In this document: positions 21,530 through 33,684 of the stretch, piece after piece
Position numbering within the stretch: the first letter of the stretch is position 1
Layout: every line of letters begins with the position of its first letter
Assembly: GCA_031002005.1 (NCBI GenBank)
Contig: JARYHS010006964.1
Coordinates: 4,154,001 to 4,218,000, forward strand
Origin: Vandiemenella viatica
Taxonomy: Eukaryota; Arthropoda; Insecta; Orthoptera; Morabidae
Length of the DNA: 64,000 nucleotides
Direction: 5' to 3'
Notes under the pieces: model-generated
Seen by the model: the letters and a program-made list of their open reading frames with translations, nothing else
Databases searched by the model: none
What the model was told of the DNA's origin: nothing
Program-made: the position numbers and the translations under genes

Positions 21530-22560
21530 GTGTGCTTTTCTGGATTGTTTCATTTGTTTTGATCTTGTGCATCTTCAGGTGAGACGTTGGCTAGACGCAT
21601 GTCCTCCCGTAAGGTATCCAGACAGTGCTTCTTGGTTGTCCTTAATAGTCTTTGCCCCTCCAGTCTTATGTAGAGTGCTGTTTTTGTAAATGAGGTGTCG
21701 TTGCTGTATAGTATGTAGCTGAACCTTTGCAGAGGACCTTGACATGTTTTCTCAGTGGTTTGAGTCACATTAAATGCATTGACTCTGTTTTATACATCTG
21801 GGTGTTCTGACTATCCAGACAGAGTTCTGTTCCCAAATATATGAAGTCGGATGACTTGTAATATTTAATGCCATCAATATTAACGGACCCATCACTAGGA
21901 GCCCCACATTCCATTTACTCAGTATGCCAGATATTAAGGTGCAAGCTGTAATAATCGAGGGAAGTTTTTCATCGTTGGATTTGTTGTTCAAATTCTTGTC
22001 GAGACTTGCAGGTGACCATGATATCATCAGAGTGGAGGATATATCCCGGTGTGTGGAGTGAGCAGTTCTCCAGCAATGGTGTTAAGACAGAGGATAAACA
22101 GGAAAGGGGACGAAGCTGATCCCAGATGATCACCAACACTGATGGAAAAAAGAGTCAGAACTTCCTACAGCACATCAAACATAACTGGTGACCTATATGA
22201 TGTAGTAGCTGGATACATTTAATTTTTACCTCTAGTTCCCAATGCCGTCTCAGTGAGTAACAGCTTATATCTCTAGGTACCCTTACTGAAAGCCTTTTCA
22301 AGCTCCAAATATGCTATGTGCATCAAAAGAGTTGTGGCATTAATAGCGTCAGTCATCCCTGTGCCTTTCATGAAACCACAGTAATTTGGGTCAGTCTTAA
22401 CTATGCTTGGAAGGCTTGCATCCACAATGCATTCAAAGATCTTAATTTTGTTGCAATGGAGTCAAATTGGCCTATAGTCGGTGCAGTCTAGTGCATCAAC
22501 CTTTCCTTTCCAAAGGGGTATTGTAACATTAGTGAGCTAACTATGTGATAAAATCCCATC
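21530..22560 (-). mobile_element. Decayed LINE reverse transcriptase
   Basis: Minus-strand translation gives scattered RT blocks in order. DALDCTDYRPI is at about 22470, AYLELEKAF at about 22305 (block A without its Asp), and LHSDDIMVTCKSR at about 22015, replacing the usual YADD box. This is followed by a NIDGIKYYKSSDFIYLGTE segment. Frames shift often and several stops occur. It is a dead LINE; the clade is not clear from what remains. Confidence 0.65.
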
Positions 22561-23330
22561 TCTGTGAACAGAAATTGCATTTTAAATTTTGTTAAAATTT
22601 TGCACCCTATCTTGTAATGTTTGGTGCCAAGGTGATGGTAAAATTGGATTCAAATGTCTATAGAACTCTATTTACTCAGTAAAATAGAACTGTGTGAATT
22701 TTATGGCAAATTGTGGATAAAGAATTATATTCTGCAAAAACATAATAATTTATATATGCTATCAATAATCTGCTGCGCTTTATGTAAATAGAAATTTACA
22801 TTGCTCAAATTATTGAATTCACAATTTTACTCAGTTTAGTCAGAGAATATTATATAATGTTAAGCCTTAATACATGTGTTTCCATGTCATTTCTTTTTGC
22901 TTAGTTTGAAGTAAATATCAATAAAAATTATTTTTTTCATTTGATGTATCGATTTAACTGATACTTATGTATTCAATAATTCAGTGATTTTTATAAAATG
23001 TGAGTTATATTCTCTTTCATTATTGATTAAACTGTGTGTGCTATAATTAAATGACATTTGTCATCAACATCTGCCATAATAAGAATTGTGGAATGTTATT
23101 TGCTGATTTAATATTAAATGCCTGACTACAGTGTTTTAACTGAATTCATGATTGATTGTAACCTGAATCTTCAGACTTCAGTCACCCGAGCGTTGGCACG
23201 CAACTGATTAGACAGATTGATTGTGAGTATGTCATTCAGAATTTGAACACAGACTGCTTTGTACTCACACAGATGTGCCATAACATATATTTACCAAGAG
23301 ATGTTCTGAATAACTTGCCTAAAATGGTGA
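22561..23330. other. Unannotated AT-rich stretch
   Basis: I see no gene, repeat end or element here. Confidence 0.35.
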
Positions 23331-24530
23331 AATACAAGGCGTATTTTTTAAGTAAGTACCGTTTTGACACACTGTAGCTGCAGCGCTACGGTCGGCGCTC
23401 CATGGATGCGCACTGGGTACCTGCATCTCTTGCCTAAGCACTGACGTCATTACTGTCTAATTCTTCCTTGTTTACGTTGTTCACTGAGTGTTTAAGATGC
23501 CTCCGATAATCGTCAGTCCGGCCGACTGTGAAGTACGGGCCTAAAACCGATCAATATTCATCATGAGATCTTTGCAGTTTAGAGACAAAACATTATGAGT
23601 GATGGAATGGGGAGAAAGTGGGTGAGAGCATTTAAAGATGGCTGCACAAATGTGCATGATGAACAACGGAGTGGGCGTCTTTTGGTCGAGAATGAAAGTT
23701 TGGTGCAGAAAGTAGACAATAAGGTGAGAAAAAACAGACGCTTTACATTTTCCTCATTGTGTGATGACTTTCCTAATGTTTCTCATAGTGTTTGGTATGA
23801 CATTGTGACCGAGCACTTGAATTACTGAAAATTTTCCTCACGTTGGGTACCGAAAATGTTAACGGATGTGCACAAAACCAAACGTTTATGTAGTGCATTG
23901 ACTTTCCATGAGCGGTACCACAACGATGGTGATGATTTCTTAAGCCAAATTGTTATGGGCGATGAGACTTGGGTGACCTACGTCACACCTGAATCAAAGT
24001 AACAGTCTATGCAATAGCGGCATTTAGATGCACCCAAAAAAGTGAAGTTCAAGCAAACGATTTCTGCCCGGAACATCATATTTACAGTTTTTTGGAAATA
24101 AAAGGAGTATTGCTTGTGGAATTTCTGCCTCGTAATTGAAAATCAATGCAGCAGCTTATTGTGAGACATTGAACAATCTGCGCCATTCAATCCAGAAAAA
24201 AAGATGTGGCAAGTTGAGCAGGGGAATCGTTTTGGCTGCATGACAATGCCTGTCCACATGTGGCTAATTAGGCCAAAGATCTCATCACATCTTTTTGATG
24301 GGAAACTCTAAGATCATCCTCCATTAGCCCTGATCTGGCGCCCAGTGACTACCATCTATTCCTGTACTTGAAGAAACACCTGGGCAGTCAGCGTCTTGAA
24401 GATGATAACGAAGTCAAAACAGTTGTGATGCAGTGGCTAACAAGTCAAGCGGTAGACTTCAACGAGGAGGGTTTCCAAAAACTGATATCAAAATATTTAA
24501 TAAAAACTTAAGTATTGTTTCTTCCTTGTT
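23331..24530 (+). mobile_element. Mariner-family transposon remnant
   Basis: The left end 'caaggcgtattttttaagta' resembles the terminal inverted repeat of mariner elements and is followed by a GC-richer leader and a transposase pseudogene. I do not find a matching right inverted repeat after the transposase end, so the 3' terminus is lost or heavily decayed. Confidence 0.75.
23541..24510 (+). pseudogene. Mariner transposase pseudogene
   Basis: The first frame (from about 23595) carries the second helix-turn-helix region (EQRSGRLLVENE). After a stop at 23826 the sequence still shows MGDETWVTYVTPESK with the first catalytic Asp, HDNACPHVAN with the second, and SPDLAPSDYHLF with the third, so the DD34D set is recognisable across three frames. 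At least three stops and two frameshifts intervene. It ends with a normal mariner tail (FNEEGFQKLISKYL). It is inactive. Confidence 0.8.
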
Positions 24531-26275
24531 CTCAGTATTATTTAGATGCAAATTGCACCGATTTTGTCTTTCACTGACTATTGATCATTAAAACTCTAAA
24601 GTACCTCACTTAGTCTTAGAAAGTCTAAATCTTGTACACTGATACAGTTTTACACTCAAATGATAGTAATCATTCATGAATTCCCTTATATTAACTACCT
24701 ATCTATCCCAACATGAAATTGATTGGAACCCTATTATGTTAATATACCTCAAATTTTAATTATAGATGGAGTACATTTTACTTCATACTTGTTCTTACTT
24801 TCGAAGATAGTGATTCTTAATGATTTCAACAATCTGTTGTCTTTCCGTGATACTATATACAGGTAAAGTGGTTCACAAATATTTTTTTATTCCCAAATCG
24901 TAAGAATAGTCCAGTTTTGCGATTTTCCATTTAACTAACCAATGGCGACCACATACTGAAAAGTTTTGGTGCATATTTGTAAGTTAATTGTTTTGTTCTA
25001 CATCTCTCAAATATCTACTATAAATAGAGATAAGTAAGTTCGACTAACTCATTTAATTGTACATTGTTCTTGTGCTCAGTTTGGAAGGTACTTGGAACTT
25101 ACTCATGGTGGCAGTAAAATCTACATGAATCGGCATTGATGGCCACGGCACACACCCATTGTTTGCAAATAGCGTTCACGTATGTTATTTGGCGATTATT
25201 GTAATAATTTTTTTGGTGACCTCATAGAGTATTTATGTGACTCGATGACCATCCAGTAATCTTGGATTCAGTGGTTATATAAATTGTGTGAAGTTGTTTT
25301 TTCTGTTCCATGAATCACTTTTTTTCCTCCATTTCAAGTAGTAATTAATTCAAGTTTTTTTGCCATCCCAAACATGAAGCTATTTCTGAAAATACAGTTG
25401 AATAATAAACGTGCATAAGTTGACTTCAAAGGGAAGTGTGAATAGATGATAATATTCAGGTATGCAGAATAGTTTGTAAGTGCTGATGACAACGGTCATC
25501 TTGTAGAGAATTTAATGATATTTGGAAGTATGCCTGGTGATACTATCAACAGAATTTTATAAAATTCTTGTGCCAAGTATTGAATTAATTTACCTTAAAG
25601 ACATTCTTGTTTGAGGAGAACACAGGCAAGCAGAGTGAAGAAAACAGTCACTCAGACATGGAGATGCTTACATGAGTGAAGTGATAATTCATTACAATAA
25701 TACTCAGAATAAATCATTTCTCTGATTAAAGTGATATTCTCTTATCCCTACCTCCCAAACACTATTAACAAAACATATACATTTGATGAAAGGAAACAGC
25801 CTGCGATATTTATTAACCTCTGAGGTTAAAATTTTACCCACCTACTTTAGTCTCTCAACAGCGTTCAATGTAGTTACACATTTTTTAACAAGCAGATTAA
25901 TATATCATATATGCAACTGTCAGCAATCAGTATTCTCCATATTTCTTGGTGTGTTTTTTCCACACAGTGCAACAATCAGCTGCTCACCAGATAGTTTAGC
26001 CTTGCGCGTCAGCTGTGTCTGTCCACGCGATATTGGATATCATCCTTTTGGCTAACCACGCCATATCACATGGTCTCATTATATGTTTCCTTTTTTTGAT
26101 GCTGCTGTTTCTTTTATTGGGATAGTGAATATATCAGTACCATAATACCTTTCCATACGTACACTTCTTGTTTATTTTAGTTACCGTCTGAGCTTAAATC
26201 CTACACTTCTTATTTTATTCCGAACATCCTATGAATTTGAAAAAAAAAAAAACTGTATATTTGCAAAAAGGACAG
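24531..26275. other. Unannotated stretch
   Basis: AT-rich, with no credible coding frame and no inverted or direct repeat ends noticed. Confidence 0.35.
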
Positions 26276-26345
26276 CTGTGTTTTTTTTATTATTATTATT
26301 TATGCCTTTACACCTCACCGACGTTAAGGTCATTAGTGGCAGGAC
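26276..26345 (+). repeat. SINE-like fragment
   Basis: The string 'cctttacacctcaccgacg' and then 'ttaaggtcattagtggcagg' matches the start of the SINE-like repeats at 45541 (ggtcattagaggcggg) and 48690-49050 (minus). Only this end is present. Confidence 0.45.
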
Positions 26346-28040
26346 AGCTGTGTTAATATAGCTGACCTCTTTTAGGATTAAGGAAAGCAAATTTCAATAC
26401 ATTACATGTAACACAAAAAATCAAGCTGTATACTATATTTTCAAGGGATGATTCCAGAAGAAAAATATATTTTTTAACGAATTTAATTTAAAATTTAAAC
26501 CATCATTGGTCGGTGATTTCTCTGGTTTTTAGAAATAGCTCCTAATGTGTTAATGTTTTATTTGAGAGAAATGCAATACAGTAGCACAAGTGTGCTGTTT
26601 GAGATGCAGTCGTTGGATTCTAAATCACTCACTTCCCATCTGTAGTGTCTCTCTGTTGATGACATGTCTCTAAATCTAGTCTACATTGAAAACATCACTG
26701 ACCGTAATGCCTGATCACATTATTTAATCCACATCTTACCGATGTTTATTCATCACCTCGTGAGAGGTAGATCACGAGATTTTGAGGCATATTTGACGCA
26801 CGTTTATCAACAAATAAAAAATTGTAATTTTCTTTGGCCTCTGCGTAAAATGATACAAACAGCCAGATAGATGAAACGTTCCCTGTATGTTTGCCCTGAC
26901 ATCATGGGTCAACAAAGTATTTATTGAAAGACATTATAGTTTCGGGATTAGCATGTTGTTATTTATATTTTCTATAAGCTTACTGTAGAAGTAGATAAAC
27001 ATGATTCACTTGCTAGGAAAATGCCCCTATATTTATTCCATTGATTCTAAAATAGGCAAGACTATATTTAGAACCAAAATTTCTGTACTAATGCCACAGC
27101 AGTGAAGGGCACTCTACTTGAATAGAAATTAAGATGTTCACAAATGGAACACATTTTATTGTTTTTGTTTATAGTTTTTCAGGGGCCTAGAATAAAAAAA
27201 ATATATATTTAAAATATCTGGAACCATACAGACTTGAGGAAGGTTTCTTTTGAAACCAGTGTGGTGTGATTTTTGCTTTTGATCAATAGTTTCAATAGCT
27301 TCAATTTTATTCAAAACTCTGCCCTGCCACAATTGCTTACAGTACATTCATGTTCTCATTTAAAGGCAGCTATGACATCATTTTATTAGAATGCGCAGTT
27401 AATTTCAAGTATTTTTTTAACAACTTCTGTACTATTATTTTTTGAAAATTAACTCTAAACATTTTCTGGACTGCTGCCAAAAATTAAGAAAACCTAACCA
27501 GGTGAGCCTTTTGTCAGTGTGAAACAGAATATAATTTGTTTCTTGCACCATGAAGAAAAAGAAGAAAGATCTCCAAGTTACACTAGTTTTGTGTTTGAAC
27601 AGTAACTTTCACTAATCAGCATCTAACTGCGAATACAAAAGAATTTTTTTCACTTGCTCAAAATGAATTTATCGCAGACACAGTAATGTTTCTTAGTTAA
27701 TATAACTTATTTTTATGATAGTAATCAGTTTTTTCTGTGTACGTTATAGTATATAATAAATCTAGTTAATAACACTTCTATTACAAAAACAATAATGATC
27801 AATAATGATTTCTCACCATGCTTTATTAGTCATGGAGATTGTCACTGCTGATAAGAATATTGGAGCCAATAATTGGATAACCCATTGCTACAAAAATGTA
27901 TTAAATGGCTGGTTAGAACTATAGAAAGTTTTTTATGATAACAATTATTCTGCTTAGAAATCGGCAGAAAAATATCCATTGCACTAAAAATAACAGTATG
28001 ATTTCCAGTGCTAAAAGGGCCCATTTTGAACAGTACACTT
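26346..28040. other. Unannotated stretch
   Basis: Nothing recognised. The frames present are short and AT-biased. Confidence 0.35.
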
Positions 28041-28260
28041 ATTCACATACAGGGCCGCCGTAAGCTCAGCAGCTGCGACCGGCGACACTCGGGATGGCAA
28101 CAATGGGGGCGGCAAAAAATGCTCAAAGGGGCGGCAATCTCACAGGTTTTTGACCGGGTTCGGAAATTTTCGAGATCCACCACTGGCTGTAGTACTTTAG
28201 ACGAGGGGCGGCATAATCGGTATTGCACGCGGGCGCGCAAACAGGTAGCGACGGGACTGT
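28041..28260. other. GC-rich block of unknown origin
   Basis: This stretch is much richer in G and C than its surroundings, with a repeated 'ggggcggcaa' word (about 28106 and 28129). A 79-codon minus-strand frame covers it but resembles nothing I know. It may be the end of an unrecognised mobile element or a gene-derived piece. Confidence 0.4.
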
Positions 28261-29173
28261 TCACATATACCAATGCTTCCAATTACCTCTACTGCAATGG
28301 GCAAGGTATAACACAATTCATGGTGGCTTGTGGTTTTTATACTGGGGAAGGCTCAAACGCACTACACACAAAAAGATGCTTCCAAATAACATGCTTTCTC
28401 ATGCAAACACCATTATCAATTTGGATAGTGATACATTTTTCATGCTTCTTTAATCTAATCGTTCGAGAAATTCTCACTTATATGACCGTATTCTAGAGCA
28501 CTCTAGCGGAATGTTTACAAACTTTGTGTAGTACTATGCTTGATACAATGACCAATCGCCAAAACATAAATATTTAATTTCTGTTAATGGCGCATGAAAG
28601 CATAAACTGGAGATACAGAGGCAGAGATTCGAGAGTGGAAGTTCAATCTCTCTGCTGATTTCCCTACAGGGTAACTACCATTACAAGAAAAATATGATGG
28701 GGTTGGTACAACTGCTGTAGCCTCTACAAGCTGTGCCAACTACAAGCACATATTAGCTATACTACGTAAAACCACGTCCCCAATCCTCTGCTACATTCAG
28801 AGTAACAGCATTCCAAAGGTTTGTGGAAAATTCTCGAAATGCTTCCTGTTAATTTAAATACTTTATTACTCTATTTAAAATCATAGTTTAATATATCTTT
28901 AGGGACAGCTCCGCCTCGGAGCCTTTAACGATTAGCCGCTACTGACACAATCAGTTGTGCATATCTTTAAACCTTAGCAAATGCCAGTCAAAAATATTTA
29001 CACTAAGGTGACCATAGAAGAAATTGCAGAAAGACATCATGTGACCCAAGAGACCATAGAATCCAAATTACCAATCAGTGAGACAACTCAGAGTTGGTCT
29101 TGATCTGCAGTTAATGTAGATTGTATACATTAATAATACAATAAACCAAGGCTACAGCAGACTACAAAAGTTG
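28261..29173. other. Unannotated stretch left of pogo element
   Basis: No coding frame or repeat end is recognised. The stretch ends in the TA dinucleotide that flanks the pogo element. Confidence 0.35.
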
Positions 29174-29175
29174 TA

Positions 29176-29200
29176 GGGGAGAGCGGGGAAATACACGCAT
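29176..29200 (+). repeat. Left terminal inverted repeat of pogo element
   Basis: Complementary, with a few mismatches, to 31927-31953. Both contain GGGGAAATACACGCA-like cores and abut TA. Confidence 0.8.
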
Positions 29201-29203
29201 GGA

Positions 29204-29584
29204 GGTAATCACACGCAGGCTGAATTACGCAGTTTGAATGTCGCAGGCTGTGCCCGATTGTTGGTGTACTTTTCTAGCAGGCATAACAATTGCAGCGCCA
29301 CTTCCGCCAACCATTTTCCAGTTGTCTTGTGGCAGCAGTAGTGTGAAGTCTTTTTTCGCTGTGTTTGATGTAATTTCTGTCAGCTGTATTTTGGAAGGTA
29401 AGTGCTACTATAAGTTGCTTTTATGTAATGTTTTGCACATAAACTACTAGCCGTAGATGTAACCTTTCATATAAGTGTAGATTTGTCGAAGTATTTGAAC
29501 TAAGAGCCGAGTTGTGGTTAGTTCAGTCAGCGACCTCGCTTTGGGGTAATAGCACGCGGCTCTTCAAGTGCGTGGTATTACCCC
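29204..29584. repeat. Left subterminal motif cluster of pogo element
   Basis: Three copies of a GGGTAATANCACGC-like motif: ggtaatcacacgcagg at 29204, ggggtaatagcacgcgg at 29543, and the reverse gtgcgtggtattacccc at 29568. The last two face each other and form an inverted repeat. Such sites commonly bind transposase; that role is inferred. Confidence 0.65.
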
Positions 29585-29651
29585 ATCATAATAAAATTAG
29601 TAAGTTATGTCTTCAATTCGAACGTGTTTTTAATTTTTTTTTTTATTTCAG

Positions 29652-31593
29652 ATGACTAGATATTATAAAAGGAAAACGCAGAAAGCAAAATGGACCCAAG
29701 AGGAACTTCGCAAGTGTCTTGAAGCCATAAAATCGGGGAAAAAAATAAGAGAAGTATCAAGAACTTTTGGGATTCACGAAGCTACTCTGCGTACACGAAT
29801 GAGAGCAAAAAATACCACGGGGCCAAAACTTGGGAAAAAACCCACATTTTCTATTGAACAGGAAAATGAGATTAGGGATCATGTTATTACGATGGCCAAG
29901 CTGTTTTACGGCATTACAAGCATCCAGCTGCGAAAGATTGCGTTTGAGTTCGCAGAGGCTAACAAGATCCCAAACAATTTTGATAAGTCATCAAGATTAG
30001 CTGGAAGGGATTGGCTAGCTCTGTTTTTAAAAAGAAACCCGAGTATTAGCCCGAGAAAACCTGAAGCAACTAGCATTAATAGAATACAGGCATTTAATGA
30101 AGAACAGGTTAATGCATATTTAAAAATGTTGAGCATGTCTTTGAAAAATATAAATTTAAAGAGGGTCGAGTGTTCAATGTCGATGAAACGGGCATAAATA
30201 CCGTACAAAAGCCTAACAGAATTTTGGCTCCTAAAGGTGTTAAACAAATAGGAGGGGCTACCTCTTGGGAAAGGGGGAAAAACGTTACAGCAATATGTTG
30301 TTTCAGCGCTGCTGGCACGTACATTCCCCCTATGTTCATCTTCCCCAGGAAAAGAATGTCACATGTCTTAAGTAAAGGTGGACCAGTTGGAGCAATATAT
30401 GGTTGTTCTGTCAATGGTTGGTGCCAATGAGTCATTATTTTTTGAATGGCTCCAGCATTTCCAGAAGCATGTAAAATCATCTGTTGACGACCCGGTGCTG
30501 CTGATTTTAGATAATCACAGTAGTCACATTTCACTTGATATTTTTGAATTCTGTAAAAAAAATTCTATTGTCATGGTAACCATACCTCCACACACTTCTC
30601 ACAAGCTTCAACCGCTTGACGTTACTTTCTTTTCTTCTTTGAAATCAGCCTTTAATCGAGAGTGTGACCTGTATATGAAGTCAAGGGTGTATCAAAAAAT
30701 TACACCTTATGAGTTAGCTGAACTTTTTAATAAGGCATACATTAAGGTTGCTACTATGGACAAAGGACAGTCGGGGTTCAAGGCATGTGGAATTTGTCCT
30801 TTAAATCCACACAAATTTCAACGTGTTGACTTAGAACAATATGAGACCTTCAGGGACATTGTCCTTGAAGAAGAAGGGATCTCGAATGCAACAAATGGAA
30901 ATGGTGTGGTTGCCTCTATACAGGAAACAGTTATCTCAGCACGTAGTCAAGAACAGATTCCTGGATCATCGGCAGAAGATGTTCCACTTTTGGTTGAAGA
31001 GGTCTCAACAAAATCAACTAAAAGTTCAAGTGACAATCATATTAGTGTATCTGACATTTCTCCTATTCCAAAACAAAAAGAAGTTATTCCTAAGACAAAA
31101 CAAGATAAAGGAAAGCAAAAGGGAAAGTCAGTGATCCTTACAGCAACCCCAGAGAAGGAAAAACTGCAAATGGAGTTATCAATAAAGAAAGCAAAAGAAG
31201 CCACGAAAAAGAAAGCCAAAGAAAATAAGAAAAGAAAACTAACGGATAAAGAAGATAAGCGCACTATTCTACTGCTTAAGAATGGCTCAAAGAAGAAACA
31301 GATTAGCATGCAATAGGAAACTGGAACTAGAAAGTGAAAGTAACATCCAAGATGACCTAAAGGACATTCATGATGCTACCGAAATGGATGATGTTAATCC
31401 AACGGCGTTTTTAGATGTCTGTTTAGTTTGCGGAGAGTTTGGAAAAGATGGAGAACTATGGTACAGATGTGTTTCATGTAGTAGGTGGAGCCATAAAGAA
31501 TGTAGTGGCTGGAACACTCCAAAAGGTTACAAGTGTGATGATTGTTATAGGCTAAATGAAACTGAACTCTTTTTCACGCCTATAAACACTTAA
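29652..31593 (+). pseudogene. Pogo-like transposase with C-terminal PHD-like finger
   Basis: The protein begins at an ATG directly after the predicted intron. Residues 10-50 form a psq/CENP-B helix-turn-helix (KWTQEELRKCLEAIKSG, REVSRTFGIHEATLRTR), followed by a second CENP-B-type DNA-binding region. The DDE_1-like core shows [17 protein letters not shown] and HKLQPLDVTFF, giving the three catalytic Asp. A Lys-rich tail follows, then a PHD-like finger (CLVCG..., YRCVSC, WSHKEC, YKCDDC). The coding sequence is split into four overlapping frames. Indels of one base are likely at about 30131, 30420 and 31285. The active-site residues all survive, so inactivation looks recent, or the indels could be assembly errors. 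Confidence 0.85.
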
Positions 31594-31710
31594 TAAAAAT
31601 ACATGTTTAAAATACATTATTATTTTGTTCATTAATGTATTCGTCAACAAACTAAACTAATATAGTAATAAAAAATAATGTGTATTGTCCATTATTATGC
31701 ATGTTTGTTT

Positions 31711-31770
31711 TGCGTGTTATTACCCCATCCCATGCGTGTCATTACCCTCAGCGGTGGGTAATACCACGCG
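31711..31770. repeat. Right subterminal motif cluster of pogo element
   Basis: Three copies within 60 bases: tgcgtgttattacccc at 31711, atgcgtgtcattaccc at 31732 and gggtaataccacgcg at 31756. They match the left cluster and lie between the transposase stop and the right inverted repeat. Confidence 0.65.
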
Positions 31771-31926
31771 TTTGCACTTTTTTTAATTTTAATTATAAAA
31801 TTAAAGTAATGTTCATAACTATTTTCAGCCAGTTGGAACAGGTCGATAAATGTCCAAAGTATGGTATGCAGTGGTTTTCTTAGGTTTTTAATGAGGTAAT
31901 GAACAATTTAAATCGATTTTTCCTTA

Positions 31927-31953
31927 GGTGCGTGTATTTCCCCCCCTCACCCC
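31927..31953 (-). repeat. Right terminal inverted repeat of pogo element
   Basis: Read on the minus strand it starts GGGGTGAGGGGGGGAAATAC and matches the left end at 29176. Confidence 0.8.
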
Positions 31954-32627
31954 TATACAATGTTATTCGTCTGCCGCGCGCTTTAGTGCGTGTCGAGTGG
32001 TAATAATTTGTGTTTTTGTAGTTAAAAAGTTAAATTTTGTCTCGTAAGGTAGTTAATTCGTTGAATAATATCATTTTCTAGTAGTGTAAGTGTTAGTGGT
32101 ACGTTTTATTCAGTATAAATCCGTAAATTGTAAATTCAGTGTTTCGTGCTTTGTTTACATCCGGTATTAACGTTTAGTATTAATATTATTGTTATAGCGT
32201 AGCAGCAGTTCATTGTAAGAAAGATTTAATAGCATTAGTTTTGTTTCAAAGTAGATTGGCAAGTTCTCAAGTGATAGTGAACCGTTTTATTTAATACATA
32301 ATCAGTACAGTGTAAACGCAGTTTTTTACTTGTTTGCATTTGAGGTTAGTTGTGATTCAGAGTTCTAGGGTATCAAATTTCATAGTAATTGTTTAAAAAG
32401 TTCTTTTGTTTGCATTTGTGCAGTTTTATTATAAATCTTGTAGTTGACCGGTGTTGTAATTCACTTTTAGGAAAAGTTTCGAGTAATATACATAGGTTTT
32501 TAACATTTTTTGTAGAAGGCTACTTTTGCATTTCTTTGGCATTTGACACACAAGTAGTTTATTAAAAAGTAAAAGTTTTTAAAGTTCCTTTGCTTGTAAA
32601 TTCTTAAGTTGTTTTGAAAGTATCACA

Positions 32628-33568
32628 ATGGATACAAAGTGTGGAAACTGCCGAAGGATAGTTAAAGAAGGAGTGACATGCCGGGACTGCGGGCGCTGGT
32701 TTCACTGGGGGTGCAGCGATGTATCTAACAGTGACTCTTGTGTCAGTATTTCCTGGAACTGTCACTCCTGCAGAATTAGTGATCAGGAGCAGCAGATTCT
32801 GAAACTCCAGTCAGATTTGGCATCTGCAGAGAGGGATTTAAAGGCCCTGAAGGCAGAAAACCCTGTTCTTAGGCATAGGCGGAACAGTGAATGGAAGGAA
32901 GTCAGCTCTGGCAGGAGAGGTAGGAGACGCTGTCTGTCTGATGGTTTCCAGCTGGAGACATCCAATGTGTTTCGGCCATTGAAGGATCTAGATGGTGACT
33001 CTGAGGACCGTCAGGTTGGACTGAATGATCTGGGTTCTTGCAAAGTAGTAGGGAAAAGTTTTCAGGGTGTATCTAAAAGTAAACGCAGGAAGGTACTGTT
33101 ACTTGGGAGCAGTCACGGGAGGGGAATCAGTGAGATGGTTCAGTCTGCAGTATTTTCAAACCAAATGCAGATCTTGGAAGTGTGGTAGCAAATGTGAAAG
33201 ACCTAGTTAAAGATTTTTCAGATGAGGATTGTGTTGTAATTGTTGGGGGACCAGGAAATAGCCTTGATAAAGACCTCAATTATTCAATTGAGGGAGACAT
33301 TGCCCACATTTCCAGGAACACACGTCAGACAAGTGTGAGATTTGTTGGTTTGCTTGAGCGTTACGGTAAACCCTGGATGTGGCATAACATCAGGCGTACA
33401 AATGCATCCTTGGAAAGGGTTCTCTGGCAGCCAGCTAATTCACACATTGGTTTGATTGATGTGGCCTGCATTGGTAGGGACAGTTATACTCGCCATGGAT
33501 TCCATCTGAATGTCAGAGGTAAGAGCAAGCTTTTGCTTCTTATTGCTGATGAGGTCAGAGGATGCTAG
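32628..33568 (+). pseudogene. LINE ORF1: PHD-like finger plus SGNH (esterase-like) domain
   Basis: The frame starts at an ATG (MDTKCGNCRRIVKEG). A PHD-like finger occupies residues 4-50 (CGNC, CRDC, WFHWGC, WNCHSC), and a coiled segment and basic region follow. The SGNH-type domain shows KVLLLGSSHGRG, then GGPGNSL, then DSYTRHGFHLN, matching blocks I, III and V of SGNH hydrolases. The domain is split by a one-base frame change at about 33170-33190. Known CR1-type ORF1 proteins of this layout bind nucleic acid and help the retrotransposition complex; the esterase role is uncertain. Confidence 0.8.
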
Positions 33569-33684
33569 GTGAGTGAAAGAGGTATTCCTGTGATAAATGG
33601 TGTTAAGTCGCGACCTTTTTTAGGGTAAATAAAATAGATTTATTAAGATGTCTAAAGGAAATTAATGTCTCTGATGATCATAAT

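Larger units (their letters stand above)
29176..31953 (+). mobile_element. Pogo-superfamily DNA transposon
   Basis: The ends are imperfect inverted repeats of about 25 bp: the left starts GGGGAGAGCGGGGAAATACA, and the right is its complement with a longer C run. Each is flanked by TA (29174-29175 and 31954-31955), as in Tc1/mariner/pogo insertions. A transposase with CENP-B-like and DDE_1-like domains fills the inside. A 5' UTR intron is likely, with a donor at 29399 (gaag|gtaagt) and an acceptor ending at 29651 (tttcag) directly before the ATG. Motifs of the form GGGTAATANCACGC recur near both ends. Confidence 0.9.

Noticed and set aside
24490..24540. Right inverted repeat of the mariner element
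   Set aside because: No sequence complementary to the left end was found after the transposase; weak similarity to 'taagta' is not enough.
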